Below are positions 7,366 through 17,180 of a DNA stretch of 64,000 nt, piece by piece (the first letter of the stretch is position 1; each line of letters starts with the position of its first letter). Both the position numbers and the translations under genes were made by a program. Source of the stretch: Roseofilum capinflatum BLCC-M114 (GTDB lineage: Bacteria > Cyanobacteriota > Cyanobacteriia > Cyanobacteriales > Desertifilaceae); the NCBI RefSeq assembly GCF_030068505.1, contig NZ_JAQOSO010000015.1:1-64000 (forward strand). The letters are read 5' to 3'. Under the pieces are notes generated by a model that was not told where the DNA came from, made no database searches, and saw only the letters and a list, made by a program, of their open reading frames with translations.

Positions 7366-7465
7366 TATAGCGCTTTCCGCTTCGCGGACATGAACGCGCT
7401 AGGGAATAGGGAATAGGGTTGTAGTACATGGCTTTGAGCCTTTAAGACTGTACACCATAACAGCG
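7365..7465 (+). repeat. 101-bp dispersed repeat, copy 1 (copy 2 at 28509-28609)
   Basis: It begins ATATAGCGCTTTCCGC and ends CACCATAACAGCG, nearly identical to 28509-28609 over 101 bases. It includes the small GCGGACATGAA hairpin element at 7374-7394 and a doubled AGGGAATAGGGAATAG tract. Confidence 0.85.
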
Positions 7466-7718
7466 CGAAGCGCTGTATCAAATCCGGATAATCAGTTACA
7501 CAATGTCATTGCGAACGGAACGCAGTGGAGTGAAGCAATCTCCCTAATTAAAAATCCAGGGAGCAAGATGCTCCCACTCCAGTCATATCAAAGAATTTGA
7601 GGAGTGCGGGCATCTTGCCCGCTTCTTAACAAATTTTCATGTCCGCTTGCGGAAACCGGACTTGATATGACAAGTCTTTAACCGGACTTGATATAACTTA
7701 AATCCACTGAATGGAAAA
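7466..7718. repeat. Intergenic cluster of dispersed repeats
   Basis: No gene is seen. The stretch carries GTCATTGCGAACGGAACG (7505-7522), two small palindromic motifs (GGAGCAAGATGCTCC about 7559 and GCGGGCATCTTGCCCGC about 7605), a minus-oriented hairpin element TTTCATGTCCGCTTGCGGAAA (7635-7655; longer than usual only by its arms), and AACCGGACTTGATAT twice (about 7654 and 7679). Confidence 0.6.
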
Positions 7719-9101
7719 TTATTTCCCAATACAAAAGCGGCTAAAGATGCGATCGAGTACGGATTCGGTGACTTCTTCTCCGGTGACTTCTCCCAAGGCT
7801 TGAATGGCTCCCCGTAAGTCAATAGTCCAGAAATCGAGGGGGAGCTGTTCGGCAATGGTGGCTTGCACTTGCTCTAGGGCAACTTGGGCGCGGGTGAGGG
7901 CGGCGGTTTGCCGTTGGTTAATGGCAATATCGAGATTGGCGGCTTGTAGGTTGCCCCCATTCACGGCGCTGAGAATGGCTTCTTCTAGGGCTTCAATGCC
8001 TTGTTTATGGGCGGCTGCGGTTTTGACGATCGCCACAATATCCCCCGGTAAACCAGAGGGCAACTCGCCCACTAAGTCAATTTTATTAAGGATTAGAATC
8101 ACTTTTTCGGGGGGCAGTTGCTCGTAAATGGCGCGATCTTCGGCAGTCCATCCGGCAGCCGCATCGAGGGTAAAGAGGATCAGATCGGCTTTTTGGGTGG
8201 CTTGGCGCGATCGCTCTACGCCGATTTTCTCCACGCGATCGCCCGTATCCCGAATGCCTGCGGTATCTAATACTTGAATGGGAACCCCGCGCACCACGAG
8301 CTGAGTTTCCACAATATCGCGGGTAGTGCCGGGTAGATCGGTAACAATGGCGCGATCGCTCTGACTCCAAGCATTGAGTAAGCTCGATTTTCCCACATTC
8401 GGACGACCGACGATCGCCACTTTTAAGCCACTGCGGAGTAATTCCCCCTGATTAGCCGTGGCTAAAATGCTGTTTAATTGCTCTAAAACTTGATTAATTT
8501 CGGTGATAATTTTCGGCTCATCCAGAGGGGGCAGATCGTCCTCAAAATCAATCCTTGCTTCAATTTCCGCCAATAGCTCCACACAGGTTTTACGCAGATG
8601 GCGAATAGGAGAAGCCAACTTACCCTGAATTCCCGCTAGGGCTAATTCTGCGGCTTGAGGCGATCGCGCCCCCACCAGATCTGAGATACTTTCCGCTTGG
8701 GTTAAATCAATCCGTCCATTCAGAAACGCTCTCAGGGTAAACTCTCCCGGTTGTGCCAGTCGAGCGCCCTGCTCTAAACACAGCGTCAGCACCTGCTGCA
8801 CCACCATGATGCCCCCATGACAATGGAACTCCACCACATCCTCGCGGGTGTAGGAGCGCGGCGCTTTCATAATCATCAGCAAAGCCTCATCCACCGTCGC
8901 CCCCGTGTGCGGATCGCAGATATACCCGTACAGAATGCGATGGCTCTCCCAGGGCTGATTTCCGGGCGCTTCAAACAGCAATTGGGCGATCTGCAAAGCT
9001 TCGGCTCCCGATAGTCGCACAATGCCCACACTACCCGCTTGGGGCACAATGGCAGTAGCGATCGCCGCGATCGTATCTTTAGCTGCAAACGAATTCAACA
9101 T
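7719..9101 (-). CDS. mnmE: tRNA modification GTPase MnmE
   Basis: 460 residues, the normal full length. The N-terminal folate-binding domain (D-T-I-A-A-I-A-T-A) occupies about 1-120 and the helical domain about 121-220 and 375-460. The inserted G domain has G1 [10 protein letters not shown] (about 231-240), G2/G3 G-T-T-R-D and D-T-A-G-I-R, and G4 N-K-I-D. It ends F-C-I-G-K, carrying the catalytic Cys of the family. With MnmG it installs the 5-carboxymethylaminomethyl group on wobble U34 of several tRNAs in the cytoplasm. It stands alone and is divergent from the MscS gene. Confidence 0.97.
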   Translation of the reverse strand: MLNSFAAKDTIAAIATAIVPQAGSVGIVRLSGAEALQIAQLLFEAPGNQPWESHRILYGYICDPHTGATVDEALLMIMKAPRSYTREDVVEFHCHGGIMVVQQVLTLCLEQGARLAQPGEFTLRAFLNGRIDLTQAESISDLVGARSPQAAELALAGIQGKLASPIRHLRKTCVELLAEIEARIDFEDDLPPLDEPKIITEINQVLEQLNSILATANQGELLRSGLKVAIVGRPNVGKSSLLNAWSQSDRAIVTDLPGTTRDIVETQLVVRGVPIQVLDTAGIRDTGDRVEKIGVERSRQATQKADLILFTLDAAAGWTAEDRAIYEQLPPEKVILILNKIDLVGELPSGLPGDIVAIVKTAAAHKQGIEALEEAILSAVNGGNLQAANLDIAINQRQTAALTRAQVALEQVQATIAEQLPLDFWTIDLRGAIQALGEVTGEEVTESVLDRIFSRFCIGK

Positions 9102-9351
9102 CTTGTCAGTCTTTCCCCTCTCAAGAGCCAGTCTTTTTTACATTCTATTTTCCCAAGAAAAAAATATTCAAACTTCTTAATCAAAACAAGAGTTATTGAA
9201 TATACTCAAATTCCAGAGATGGGGTCTTATGGGCCAAATTGATGGGTACGATCGCGGCGATCGCATCTCTTCCTGGGGGATGATTCATCTTCTGGCTACA
9301 ACCCGATATAATAACCCTGATATTATCCGATCCATTTTCCACCCATTTCCT

Positions 9352-10452
9352 ATGGAAAATACTGCTTCCGATCTGGCAACCTTTCCAACTCAATGGTTGG
9401 GTATTGGCTTATTTGCCTTGGCGATCGCCTCCATCATTCTGGGCTTACGCGCCCTCCCTGGAATCATTTTAAGGGCGATCCTATTGCTGCTACCGAGCCA
9501 AGCTGCCACTATCTTAGAAAAAACCGTTACTCCATTCAAGGGATTAATTCGCATTGTTTTCCTATTCGCTCTCGTCGATCTGACTCTCATTCTATGGGAT
9601 CTCGATTTTCTCAGTCCTTGGGGCGAGAGGATCGTGAGCTTAAGTCTCACCGTCACTACCAGCGTATTAGCTTCGCGCATTTTTCAACAATTCTTTGATG
9701 TTTATCTAATTGATGCTGCCTTTCAGAGTGGACGCAAAGTTAATAGCGAGCTATTGATTGTCAGTAAATGGACAGTGAATGCTGCGATTATCATTCTGGC
9801 AATTCTGCTTTTTGCCCAAACTCATCAGGTGAATGTTATCGGATTATTGGCGAGTTTAGGTGTTGGAGGATTGGCGATCGCCTTTGCTGCCCAAAATACC
9901 CTCAGCCAATTTCTAGGCGGTATCGTTCTTTATATCGATCGCCCCTTTGTCGTCGATGACTATATCGGCTTACCCGATGGCACATTTGGCCGGGTAGAAT
10001 CCATTGGACTGCGATCGACCAAAATTCGCACCTCTGGCAAAGGAACTCTCATGATTGTTCCCAACAACTCCCTCACTCAAGTCAATATTGAAAACTTCAC
10101 CGGAGCCAAAAAGGTGATGTCTTTACTCTATCTTACCTTTTATCAGATCATCGAAGAGCAAGAACAAGCCCTAATTCGGGAAGTCATTCTCGCCAGTACC
10201 CAAGACATTTTTGGCATTAATCCCCGCAGTACCAACGTTACCTTTAGAACCCTAAACACTGGAGGTTCAGAGGCTAAAACCCAAGCCCAAATTACCCTGT
10301 TTATCCTCGGTTCCGGTAAAGCTTCCATGGACATTCGCCGACAAATGATCGATCGCGCCCGTCAGAATATTACCGTAAAGCTCAAGGAGTATGGCGTTCA
10401 GTTTGATATTGAAGAACCCAATATTTATGTTGATTCTCCAATCACCATATAA
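9352..10452 (+). CDS. MscS-family mechanosensitive ion channel (paralogue 1)
   Basis: 366 residues from ATG 9352; the open frame extends to 9196 but that part is hydrophilic and unlike the family. Hydrophobic segments occupy about residues 18-40, 60-85, 95-120, 140-165 and the pore helix. The pore-lining helix and beta domain match MscS: L-L-A-S-L-G-V-G-G-L-A-I-A-F-A-A-Q, then F-L-G-G-I-V-L-Y-I-D-R-P-F, then V-E-S-I-G-L-R-S-T-K-I-R and V-P-N-N-S-L. These inner-membrane channels open on hypo-osmotic shock. It is followed 79 bases later by a second MscS gene, and both proteins end in E-P-N-I-Y-V-x-S-P-x-T-I, so they come from a tandem duplication. Confidence 0.9.
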   Translation: MENTASDLATFPTQWLGIGLFALAIASIILGLRALPGIILRAILLLLPSQAATILEKTVTPFKGLIRIVFLFALVDLTLILWDLDFLSPWGERIVSLSLTVTTSVLASRIFQQFFDVYLIDAAFQSGRKVNSELLIVSKWTVNAAIIILAILLFAQTHQVNVIGLLASLGVGGLAIAFAAQNTLSQFLGGIVLYIDRPFVVDDYIGLPDGTFGRVESIGLRSTKIRTSGKGTLMIVPNNSLTQVNIENFTGAKKVMSLLYLTFYQIIEEQEQALIREVILASTQDIFGINPRSTNVTFRTLNTGGSEAKTQAQITLFILGSGKASMDIRRQMIDRARQNITVKLKEYGVQFDIEEPNIYVDSPITI

Positions 10453-10531
10453 TGATACAGCCATTTCAAATGAGCGATCGGGGTAACACTCGGTTTTTCC
10501 TATTCCCTATTCCTGATTTCCATATTTCTAT

Positions 10532-11647
10532 ATGAATGTTTCTGCCTGGACTCAATTGACTGATTCAACCGTGAATCTGCTCGATCAATACAGTATTCCC
10601 TATCCCCTAGTTTTTCTAGTATTTGTCTTAGGATCGATTCTCATCAGTAAAGCTACCCCTAACTTTGTTCGTTTTGTCCTTAACCGCACCTTTTCTGGAC
10701 AAGTTAATCGTCTGTATGAAGATTTTGTGGAACCCCTCAAAAAAGAATTTCGAGTCGCAGGAAGTTTTATTTTAATTTATTTTTCCCTAGCATGGCTCGA
10801 AAATAACCCTGGACTTTATAAGTTTACCCAGCCCTTTATCACCCTAGGATTAACCATTAGTTTAGCCTGGCTCTGTTCCCGTATTTTTCGGCAGCTTGTT
10901 CGTATTTATGGCATTTCCATTGTCCGGAAACTGGGTATCGAAGTAGACGATTTTATCTTAATTATTGAAACCGTCGTTAATGTATTAATCGGCTTTTTTG
11001 CCGTTGTTGCCTTTGCCCAAAGTCAAAGAATTCCCCTGACTGCTTTACTCGCTGGGGTTTCTATTGGGGCTACTGCTGTGGCATTTGCGGCTAAAAGCAC
11101 CCTAGAACAACTGTTAGGAACAATTGTTTTATATTTAGACCGACCGTTTATTGCTGGGGAATATATTCGGTTACCCGATGGTTTATATGGGCGTGTGGAA
11201 TCGATTGGATTACGGTCTACAAAAATTAGAACGGCTGCCAAAAGCACCTTATTTATTATGCCTAATAATACGTTAGCCAATCTGGGGATTGAAAATGTCA
11301 CCAGAGGTAAAAAAGTGATGGTCTTGCTCTACTTAGATTTCAATCGCTATTTGCAAGAGCGGGAACAATCGTTGGTTCAACAAGTGGTCAAAGAAAGTAC
11401 GGATGCTCTATTTGGAATTGATCCAGGTAGCACGAGTATTGTTTTGCTAAATGATGAAAATTCTCATCAGAATACCAGAGCTAGGGTTACATTTTTCATC
11501 CTTGGATCTAATGAGAATTCTATTCAACTGAGGAAACGTTTACTTGAATTGGCTAATCAAAAAGTTACCAAAAAACTAATGGAGTTCGGAATTGAATTTA
11601 CCCTGCAAGAACCGAATATTTATGTAGAATCTCCAGTCACTATTTAA
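10532..11647 (+). CDS. MscS-family mechanosensitive ion channel (paralogue 2)
   Basis: 371 residues. N-terminal membrane segments at about 24-42, 72-90, 98-118 and 140-160 precede the pore helix (L-L-A-G-V-S-I-G-A-T-A-V-A-F-A-A-K) and the beta domain (L-G-T-I-V-L-Y-L-D-R-P-F, V-E-S-I-G-L-R-S-T-K-I-R, M-P-N-N-T-L). The C-terminal alpha/beta domain keeps the shared ending with paralogue 1. Sequence between the pair has diverged well beyond recent duplication, particularly in the first 150 residues, so the channels may differ in tension threshold or partner. The same-strand spacing of 79 bases is compatible with cotranscription. Confidence 0.9.
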   Translation: MNVSAWTQLTDSTVNLLDQYSIPYPLVFLVFVLGSILISKATPNFVRFVLNRTFSGQVNRLYEDFVEPLKKEFRVAGSFILIYFSLAWLENNPGLYKFTQPFITLGLTISLAWLCSRIFRQLVRIYGISIVRKLGIEVDDFILIIETVVNVLIGFFAVVAFAQSQRIPLTALLAGVSIGATAVAFAAKSTLEQLLGTIVLYLDRPFIAGEYIRLPDGLYGRVESIGLRSTKIRTAAKSTLFIMPNNTLANLGIENVTRGKKVMVLLYLDFNRYLQEREQSLVQQVVKESTDALFGIDPGSTSIVLLNDENSHQNTRARVTFFILGSNENSIQLRKRLLELANQKVTKKLMEFGIEFTLQEPNIYVESPVTI

Positions 11648-11676
11648 ATTTCTGAGCTTAAACCATATTTCCCATC

Positions 11677-12132
11677 TTAGGCTAAGGGGTCGTCATCATC
11701 CATTTGCACATCTAAATTAGCGGCTAAAACTTCTGCCATCATTACTTCTAATGCAGCCGTATTCAAAGAACTAACGGGTTGATTTTGTAGCGGATTGGAA
11801 AGAGGGATTAACCGCAGGACACGGTTATCTTGAACTAAATCAAAATAGGTTTCTTGGTCGTCAGATTGCTGAAGTTCTAAATAATCAAAGCTTTGAATGT
11901 TCAAATATAGGGTATGATTAGCCAGGATCGTCGATCGCAGGGGATCGGAAAAGACCTCTTGGATATAGGCTTCTCCCGTCGCTTGGGTTTGCCGATCGAG
12001 CAGTTCAACGTAACGCACACGATGGAGATCCCCGATCGCCTTCTGAATATCCTGTGGATTCACAATAATGCCTCTGTTGAGAATGCAAGGAGCAGGTAAC
12101 CGTGTATTGCCAGGCAATTGATCGTAATTCAT
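11677..12132 (-). CDS. Conserved cyanobacterial protein of unknown function
   Basis: 151 residues, acidic, no signal peptide or membrane segment. Visible landmarks are the N-terminal N-R-G-I-I-V-N-P-Q-D-I-Q-K-A-I-G-D-L-H, a central L-Y-L-N-I-Q-S-F-D-Y-L-E-L, and a C-terminal acidic tail D-D-D-D-P-L-A. I do not recognise a named domain. It is convergent with the MscS pair and divergent from cobS, so it is its own transcription unit. Confidence 0.7.
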   Translation of the reverse strand: MNYDQLPGNTRLPAPCILNRGIIVNPQDIQKAIGDLHRVRYVELLDRQTQATGEAYIQEVFSDPLRSTILANHTLYLNIQSFDYLELQQSDDQETYFDLVQDNRVLRLIPLSNPLQNQPVSSLNTAALEVMMAEVLAANLDVQMDDDDPLA

Positions 12133-12401
12133 GGGAAAAACTCTCTAATTTCAAAAGAGGACGACAAGACTACTGACGATTTGACATCCCAAGACTGCAC
12201 CCTAGGATAAAATAGCCTATAAAGTAGCCTATGAGACAATTCTATCCTAACTCTTTGGTGAATACTTGCCAGATTCTACGGATTTTTTGATCGAATTCTG
12301 GGTATCGATCGCCCAAGTAAAAGGGAAGATTCAGATCGACGGCCAAGAAAACAGAGTAGATGTCTATTCGCAGATTAACATAGAGCATAGGGGGAGTGGC
12401 A

Positions 12402-13157
12402 ATGAAATGGATGTGGAATTTTTGGGGAGCGATCTCCTTTTACACCCGTGTTCCGATTCCCTCTTCTTGGCCCTTAGAGTTTTCGGGGATCGCTCGGTTT
12501 GCCCCTCTCGTAGGACTGCTGATTGGAGTCATCCTAGGGGGGATTGATGGGGGATTATGGGCCGTAGGAATGCCTAATTTAACCCGCAGTTCAGTGATTA
12601 TTGCGCTTTGGGTGGGTATAACTGGGGGATTACACTTAGATGGAGCTATGGATACGGCTGATGGGTTAAGTGTTACGGATGGCGATCGCCGTTTGGAGGC
12701 GATGAGCGATAGCGTCACGGGGGCATTTGGAGCCATGTCAGCCATCCTGATTCTGTTACTGAAAACGGCGGCTCTGAGTTCTTTGACTCAACCCCATCTG
12801 TGGATCGTGACCGCTATTCCCGCATGGGCAAGAGCAGGACAACTGATTGCCATTTGGCGCTATCCGTATCTGAAACCCACAGGAAAAGGAGCCTTTCATA
12901 AAGCCACTATTCAATCGTATAAAGACGTTTTACCCGCTTTAGTTCTGCTCATAGCTCTGAGTGGTCTAGCAGCAGCGCTTAATCCCCAAGAGAGTATTCA
13001 GATTCTCAGCTTAACATTAGGATGGGCGGCGATCGCCTGGGGAAGCGGATGGTGGTTCAATCGCCAACTCGGAGGCCACACCGGAGACACCTATGGCGCA
13101 GTCGTCGAGTGGACAGAAGCATGGGGTTTAGTTTGGGCCGTTTTAATTCAGTCATGA
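12402..13157 (+). CDS. cobS: Adenosylcobinamide-GDP ribazoletransferase (cobalamin synthase)
   Basis: 251 residues from ATG 12402, chosen because GGGGGAG (12390-12396) sits five bases upstream; GTG at 12396 overlaps that site. Family motifs are clear: F-Y-T-R-V-P near the start, H-L-D-G-A-M-D-T-A-D-G-L (residues about 79-90), and G-D-T-Y-G-A-V-V-E near the end, with several membrane helices. It joins adenosylcobinamide-GDP to alpha-ribazole in the inner membrane, the last assembly step of B12. It lies directly upstream of the B12-dependent methionine synthase on the same strand (about 100 bases apart). No cobalamin riboswitch is visible upstream. Confidence 0.95.
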   Translation: MKWMWNFWGAISFYTRVPIPSSWPLEFSGIARFAPLVGLLIGVILGGIDGGLWAVGMPNLTRSSVIIALWVGITGGLHLDGAMDTADGLSVTDGDRRLEAMSDSVTGAFGAMSAILILLLKTAALSSLTQPHLWIVTAIPAWARAGQLIAIWRYPYLKPTGKGAFHKATIQSYKDVLPALVLLIALSGLAAALNPQESIQILSLTLGWAAIAWGSGWWFNRQLGGHTGDTYGAVVEWTEAWGLVWAVLIQS

Positions 13158-13168
13158 GTAATCTTCAT

Positions 13169-13205
13169 CCCCCCATTCCCCCATCCCCCCATCCCCCCAC
13201 TCCCC
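13169..13205 (-). other. G-rich tract between cobS and metH (possible G-quadruplex on the minus strand)
   Basis: The plus strand has five runs of four to six C separated by AT, ATT or ACT, so the minus strand has five G runs with short loops. It lies just upstream of a TACAAT box at 13217 and the metH start. Confidence 0.5.
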
Positions 13206-13263
13206 GATCGCCGGTACGGTACAATAAAGAAATATGCTTGTTAACCTTGTCGAAACCGTTCCC

Positions 13264-16200
13264 ATGAATAGTGCTTTCCTGAACCGCCTACAGAGTCCAG
13301 AACGTCCCGTCATCGTCTTTGATGGCGCGATGGGAACCAACCTCCAAGTTCAGAACTTAACCGCAGAGGACTTTGGAGGCCCAGAATATGAAGGGTGTAA
13401 TGAATATTTAATCAAAACCAAACCAGAGGCGATCGCCAAAGTTCACCGTGATTTCCTCAGTGCCGGATGTGATGTGATTGAAACCGATACCTTTGGGGCA
13501 GCCTCCATCGTCCTCGCTGAATATGACCTAGCCGACCAAGCCTACGAACTCAACAAAGCCGCCGCAGAACTGGCTAAAAGCATCACCGCCGAATTTTCCA
13601 CCCCAGAAAAACCCCGGTTTGTCGCCGGTGCGATCGGGCCAACCACTAAACTACCTACATTAGGTCATATTAATTTTGATGCCCTAGAAGCCGCCTTTAC
13701 CGAACAAGCCGAAGGACTCTATGACGGAGGCGTAGACCTCTTTATTATTGAAACTTGTCAAGACGTTCTGCAAATAAAAGCCGCATTAAACGCCGTAGAA
13801 AAAGTCTTTGAACGCCAAGGAGAACGCCGCCCGATCATGGTTTCCATCACCATGGAAGTCATGGGAACTATGCTCGTTGGTTCCGAAATTGGAGCCGCTT
13901 TAACCATTCTTGAACCCTACAATATTGATATTTTAGGCTTAAACTGCGCCACCGGCCCCGATCGCATGGCCGAGCATATTAAATATCTTTGCGAGCATTC
14001 CCCCTTCACCGTCTCCTGCATTCCCAACGCCGGATTACCCGAAAATGTCGGCGGTCATGCCCATTACAAACTCACCCCCATGGAATTACGCATGGCCCTC
14101 AATCGGTTTGTGGAAGATTGGGGCGTGCAAATCATTGGCGGATGCTGTGGAACCCGTCCCGATCATATTCAACAATTAGCCGAAATTGCCGCTACCCTCA
14201 AACCCAAAGAACGCCACCCCGTCTTTGAACCAGCAGCCGCATCCATCTATAGCCCTCAACCCTACCATCAAGATAATTCCTTCCTCATTGTCGGCGAAAG
14301 ACTCAACGCCAGTGGCTCCAAAAAATGCCGCAACCTACTCAATAAAGAAGACTGGGATGGCTTAGTTTCTCTAGGTAAAGCCCAAGTCAAAGAAGGGGCC
14401 CATATTTTAGATGTGAACGTCGATTATGTGGGTCGGGATGGAGTGCGAGATATGAACGAACTCGCCTCTCGTTTAGTCAACAACATGACCCTGCCCTTAA
14501 TGTTAGATTCCACCGAGTGGGAAAAAATGGAAGCCGGGTTAAAAGTGGTGGGCGGAAAATGTATCCTTAATTCCACCAACTACGAAGATGGAGAACCCCG
14601 GTTTTTGAAAGTCTTAGAACTGGCGAAAAAATACGGCGCGGGTGTGGTTGTGGGAACCATTGATGAGGATGGCATGGCGCGAACGGCCGATAAAAAGTTT
14701 GAGATTGCTAAACGGGCTTATGACCAGGCAATTGAATATGGAATTCCTGCCCATGAAATATTCTTTGATACTCTAGCACTGCCTATTTCTACCGGGATTG
14801 AAGAAGACCGAGAAAACGGAAAAGCAACCATAGAATCGATTCGTCGCATTCGCGAAGAATTGCCAGAGTGTCATATTATGCTTGGTGTTTCCAATATTTC
14901 CTTCGGCTTAAATGCAGCAGCGCGGATTGTTCTCAACTCCATGTTCTTGCACGAAGCCATGCAAGCAGGATTAGATAGCGCCATTGTCAGCGCCAACAAG
15001 ATTTTACCCCTAGCCAAAATTGAACCCGAACATCAAGAAGTCTGTCGCAAACTGATCTACGATCAACGGGAATTTGATGGCGAAATTTGCACCTACGATC
15101 CCCTGGCAGAATTGACTAAACTGTTTGAAGGGAAGAAAGCGAAGCGCGATCGTTCGGGTGATGAAAATCTGCCCATTAACGAGCGCCTCAAAAACCATAT
15201 TATCGACGGCGAGCGTATTGGTTTAGAAGACTCCTTGAAAAAGGCCTTAGAAGAGTATCCACCCCTAGAAATTATTAACGTCTTCCTACTCGATGGCATG
15301 AAAGTAGTTGGGGACTTATTCGGTTCCGGACAGATGCAACTTCCCTTTGTGTTGCAATCAGCCGAAACAATGAAAGCGGCAGTCGCCTATCTAGAACCGT
15401 TCATGGAAAAATCAGAATCGGGCAACAATGCCAAAGGAATCTTTGTGATTGCCACAGTGAAAGGAGATGTCCATGATATTGGTAAAAATTTAGTCGATAT
15501 CATCCTGTCCAATAACGGCTACAAAGTGGTTAACTTGGGCATTAAACAACCCGTCGATAATATTATTGATGCCTATCGCGAGCATAACGCCGACTGTATC
15601 GCCATGAGTGGCTTGCTGGTGAAATCGACAGCGTTTATGAAGGATAATTTGGAAACCTTTAATGAGCAAGGAATTAGCGTGCCGGTGATTTTGGGGGGAG
15701 CCGCTCTAACGCCCAAGTTTGTCTATCAGGATTGTCAAAATGCCTATAAAGGTCGAGTGATTTACGGGAAAGATGCTTTTTCTGACTTGACGTTTATGGA
15801 TAAGTTGATGCCTGCGAAAGCGGCGAATAATTGGGATGATTTCCAAGGCTTTTTGGATGAAGTAGACAATAATGGAAACGGCCATGTTGAAGTCGAGGAT
15901 AAGGGAGAAGACACAGGAACAGAATCCAAGTCCTCGGAACCAGAGGTGATTGATACTCGGCGATCGGAAGCCGTAGAAATTGATATTCCTCGTCCCACTC
16001 CTCCCTTCTGGGGCAGTCGGATTTTGCAACCGGAAGATATTCCTTTAGAAGAGGTTTTCTGGTATTTAGATTTGCAAGCGCTGTTTGTGGGGCAATGGCA
16101 ATTCCGCAAGCCGAAAGATAAATCTCGTGAAGAATATGACGAGTTCTTGCAAGAGACGGTGCATCCCATCTTAGAGGAATGGAAAGAGAAGATTTTAACG

Positions 16201-16809
16201 GAAAATATCTTGAAGCCCCAAGCGCTTTATGGTTATTTCCCGGCTCAGTCGGAAGGGAATACGGTGTTTGTTTATGATGCTGAGGAGATGAACGGGGGAA
16301 TGGCGAAAACGGTGAAATATACCTTTGAGTTTCCGCGCCAAAAACGCTCCCGTCGCTTGTGTATTGCGGATTTCTTTGCGCCGAAGGAGAGCGGGGTGAT
16401 GGATGTGTTCCCGATGCACGCGGTAACGGTGGGAGAAGTAGCGACGGAATACGCGCAGAAGTTGTTTGCAGGCGATCGCTATACAGACTATCTTTATTTC
16501 CATGGTATGGCGGTGCAAACCGCCGAAGCAATGGCGGAATGGTTGCACGCCAAAATTCGCCGCGAATTAGGCTTTGGGGATGAAGAACCGGATAATGTGC
16601 GTGATATGTTCAAACAGCGCTATCACGGTTCCCGCTATAGTTTCGGCTATCCCGCTTGTCCGAATATGGAAGACCAGTATAAGCAATTGGAGCTGCTGGG
16701 GAGCGATCGCATTAATATGTACATGGACGAGAGCGAGCAAATCTATCCCGAACAATCCACCAGCGCCATTATCACCCACCATCCCGTCTCCAAATACTTC
16801 AGCCCATAA
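13264..16809 (+). CDS. metH: Cobalamin-dependent methionine synthase
   Basis: About 1181 residues from ATG 13264; an in-frame ATG at 13234 is possible, but it would lie only about 10 bases after the TACAAT box. All modules are present in order: homocysteine-binding barrel with zinc Cys residues (L-N-C-A-T-G-P and G-G-C-C-G-T-R-P), pterin-binding barrel, B12 cap, B12-binding domain with the base-off motif [10 protein letters not shown], an acidic linker, and the reactivation domain with [10 protein letters not shown]. It makes methionine from homocysteine and methyl-tetrahydrofolate in the cytoplasm. Proximity to cobS links B12 supply to its main consumer. A stem-loop follows the stop. Confidence 0.98.
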   Translation: MNSAFLNRLQSPERPVIVFDGAMGTNLQVQNLTAEDFGGPEYEGCNEYLIKTKPEAIAKVHRDFLSAGCDVIETDTFGAASIVLAEYDLADQAYELNKAAAELAKSITAEFSTPEKPRFVAGAIGPTTKLPTLGHINFDALEAAFTEQAEGLYDGGVDLFIIETCQDVLQIKAALNAVEKVFERQGERRPIMVSITMEVMGTMLVGSEIGAALTILEPYNIDILGLNCATGPDRMAEHIKYLCEHSPFTVSCIPNAGLPENVGGHAHYKLTPMELRMALNRFVEDWGVQIIGGCCGTRPDHIQQLAEIAATLKPKERHPVFEPAAASIYSPQPYHQDNSFLIVGERLNASGSKKCRNLLNKEDWDGLVSLGKAQVKEGAHILDVNVDYVGRDGVRDMNELASRLVNNMTLPLMLDSTEWEKMEAGLKVVGGKCILNSTNYEDGEPRFLKVLELAKKYGAGVVVGTIDEDGMARTADKKFEIAKRAYDQAIEYGIPAHEIFFDTLALPISTGIEEDRENGKATIESIRRIREELPECHIMLGVSNISFGLNAAARIVLNSMFLHEAMQAGLDSAIVSANKILPLAKIEPEHQEVCRKLIYDQREFDGEICTYDPLAELTKLFEGKKAKRDRSGDENLPINERLKNHIIDGERIGLEDSLKKALEEYPPLEIINVFLLDGMKVVGDLFGSGQMQLPFVLQSAETMKAAVAYLEPFMEKSESGNNAKGIFVIATVKGDVHDIGKNLVDIILSNNGYKVVNLGIKQPVDNIIDAYREHNADCIAMSGLLVKSTAFMKDNLETFNEQGISVPVILGGAALTPKFVYQDCQNAYKGRVIYGKDAFSDLTFMDKLMPAKAANNWDDFQGFLDEVDNNGNGHVEVEDKGEDTGTESKSSEPEVIDTRRSEAVEIDIPRPTPPFWGSRILQPEDIPLEEVFWYLDLQALFVGQWQFRKPKDKSREEYDEFLQETVHPILEEWKEKILTENILKPQALYGYFPAQSEGNTVFVYDAEEMNGGMAKTVKYTFEFPRQKRSRRLCIADFFAPKESGVMDVFPMHAVTVGEVATEYAQKLFAGDRYTDYLYFHGMAVQTAEAMAEWLHAKIRRELGFGDEEPDNVRDMFKQRYHGSRYSFGYPACPNMEDQYKQLELLGSDRINMYMDESEQIYPEQSTSAIITHHPVSKYFSP

Positions 16810-16829
16810 GCCAGTTTGACCTCCTTCTC

Positions 16830-16852
16830 ACAAGGGGCTTGTGGCCCCTTGT
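16830..16852 (+). terminator. Stem-loop after metH, possible terminator
   Basis: ACAAGGGGC (16830-16838) pairs with GCCCCTTGT (16844-16852) around a five-base loop. There is no long T run, so it may be factor-dependent or only a repeat. Confidence 0.5.
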
Positions 16853-16925
16853 CGCTTGTTCAAGGAGCGAATAGTCATTCTAATTAAGGTTGATACACCA
16901 AGATCTATCTACAACAACGGTATCT

Positions 16926-16953
16926 GTAGGGGCGAACGGCCGTTCGCCCCTAC
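16926..16953. repeat. 28-bp perfect palindrome (dispersed cyanobacterial repeat)
   Basis: GTAGGGGCGAACGG is followed immediately by its exact complement CCGTTCGCCCCTAC. It is a known type of widespread cyanobacterial palindrome and lies in the 371-base spacer between metH and the GTPase island. Confidence 0.85.
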
Positions 16954-17064
16954 AATTGATGTATCGAGGCTCCATATTTTTCATATGCACCGGCTTATGG
17001 TCATTTTAAGGGGATTTTAAGGATTGTTAATGTTACCTTTCAATCCAGACAGGGGATAAAATGC

Positions 17065-17094
17065 TTGACACCGGTCTAGAATTACAAGTATACT
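17065..17094 (+). promoter_or_regulatory. Sigma70-type promoter of the GTPase island
   Basis: TTGACA at 17065-17070 and TATACT at 17089-17094 are separated by 18 bases. Transcription would begin near 17101, giving an 80-base leader before the ATG at 17181. Confidence 0.7.
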
Positions 17095-17161
17095 TGGAAA
17101 CAGAACAAAATTAATTCTTAAATATCACACTTATAACTAAGCTCACAAGTTGACCCAATGC

Positions 17162-17178
17162 TTTCACTTTTGGTGAAA
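17162..17178 (+). promoter_or_regulatory. Hairpin covering the ribosome-binding site of the first island gene
   Basis: TTTCAC (17162-17167) pairs with GTGAAA (17173-17178) across TTTTG. The only SD-like GGTGA lies in the 3' arm, five bases before the ATG at 17181, so the stem could limit translation. Confidence 0.45.
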
Positions 17179-17180
17179 CC

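Noticed and set aside
9196..9351. N-terminal extension of the MscS frame
   Set aside because: Hydrophilic and unlike other MscS starts; ATG 9352 precedes the first membrane helix.
12133..12401. Possible cobalamin riboswitch upstream of cobS
   Set aside because: I found no B12 box or matching stems in this spacer or before metH.
12266..12547. Open frame of 93 codons before cobS
   Set aside because: Mostly overlaps cobS in another frame, with no family likeness and no ribosome site.
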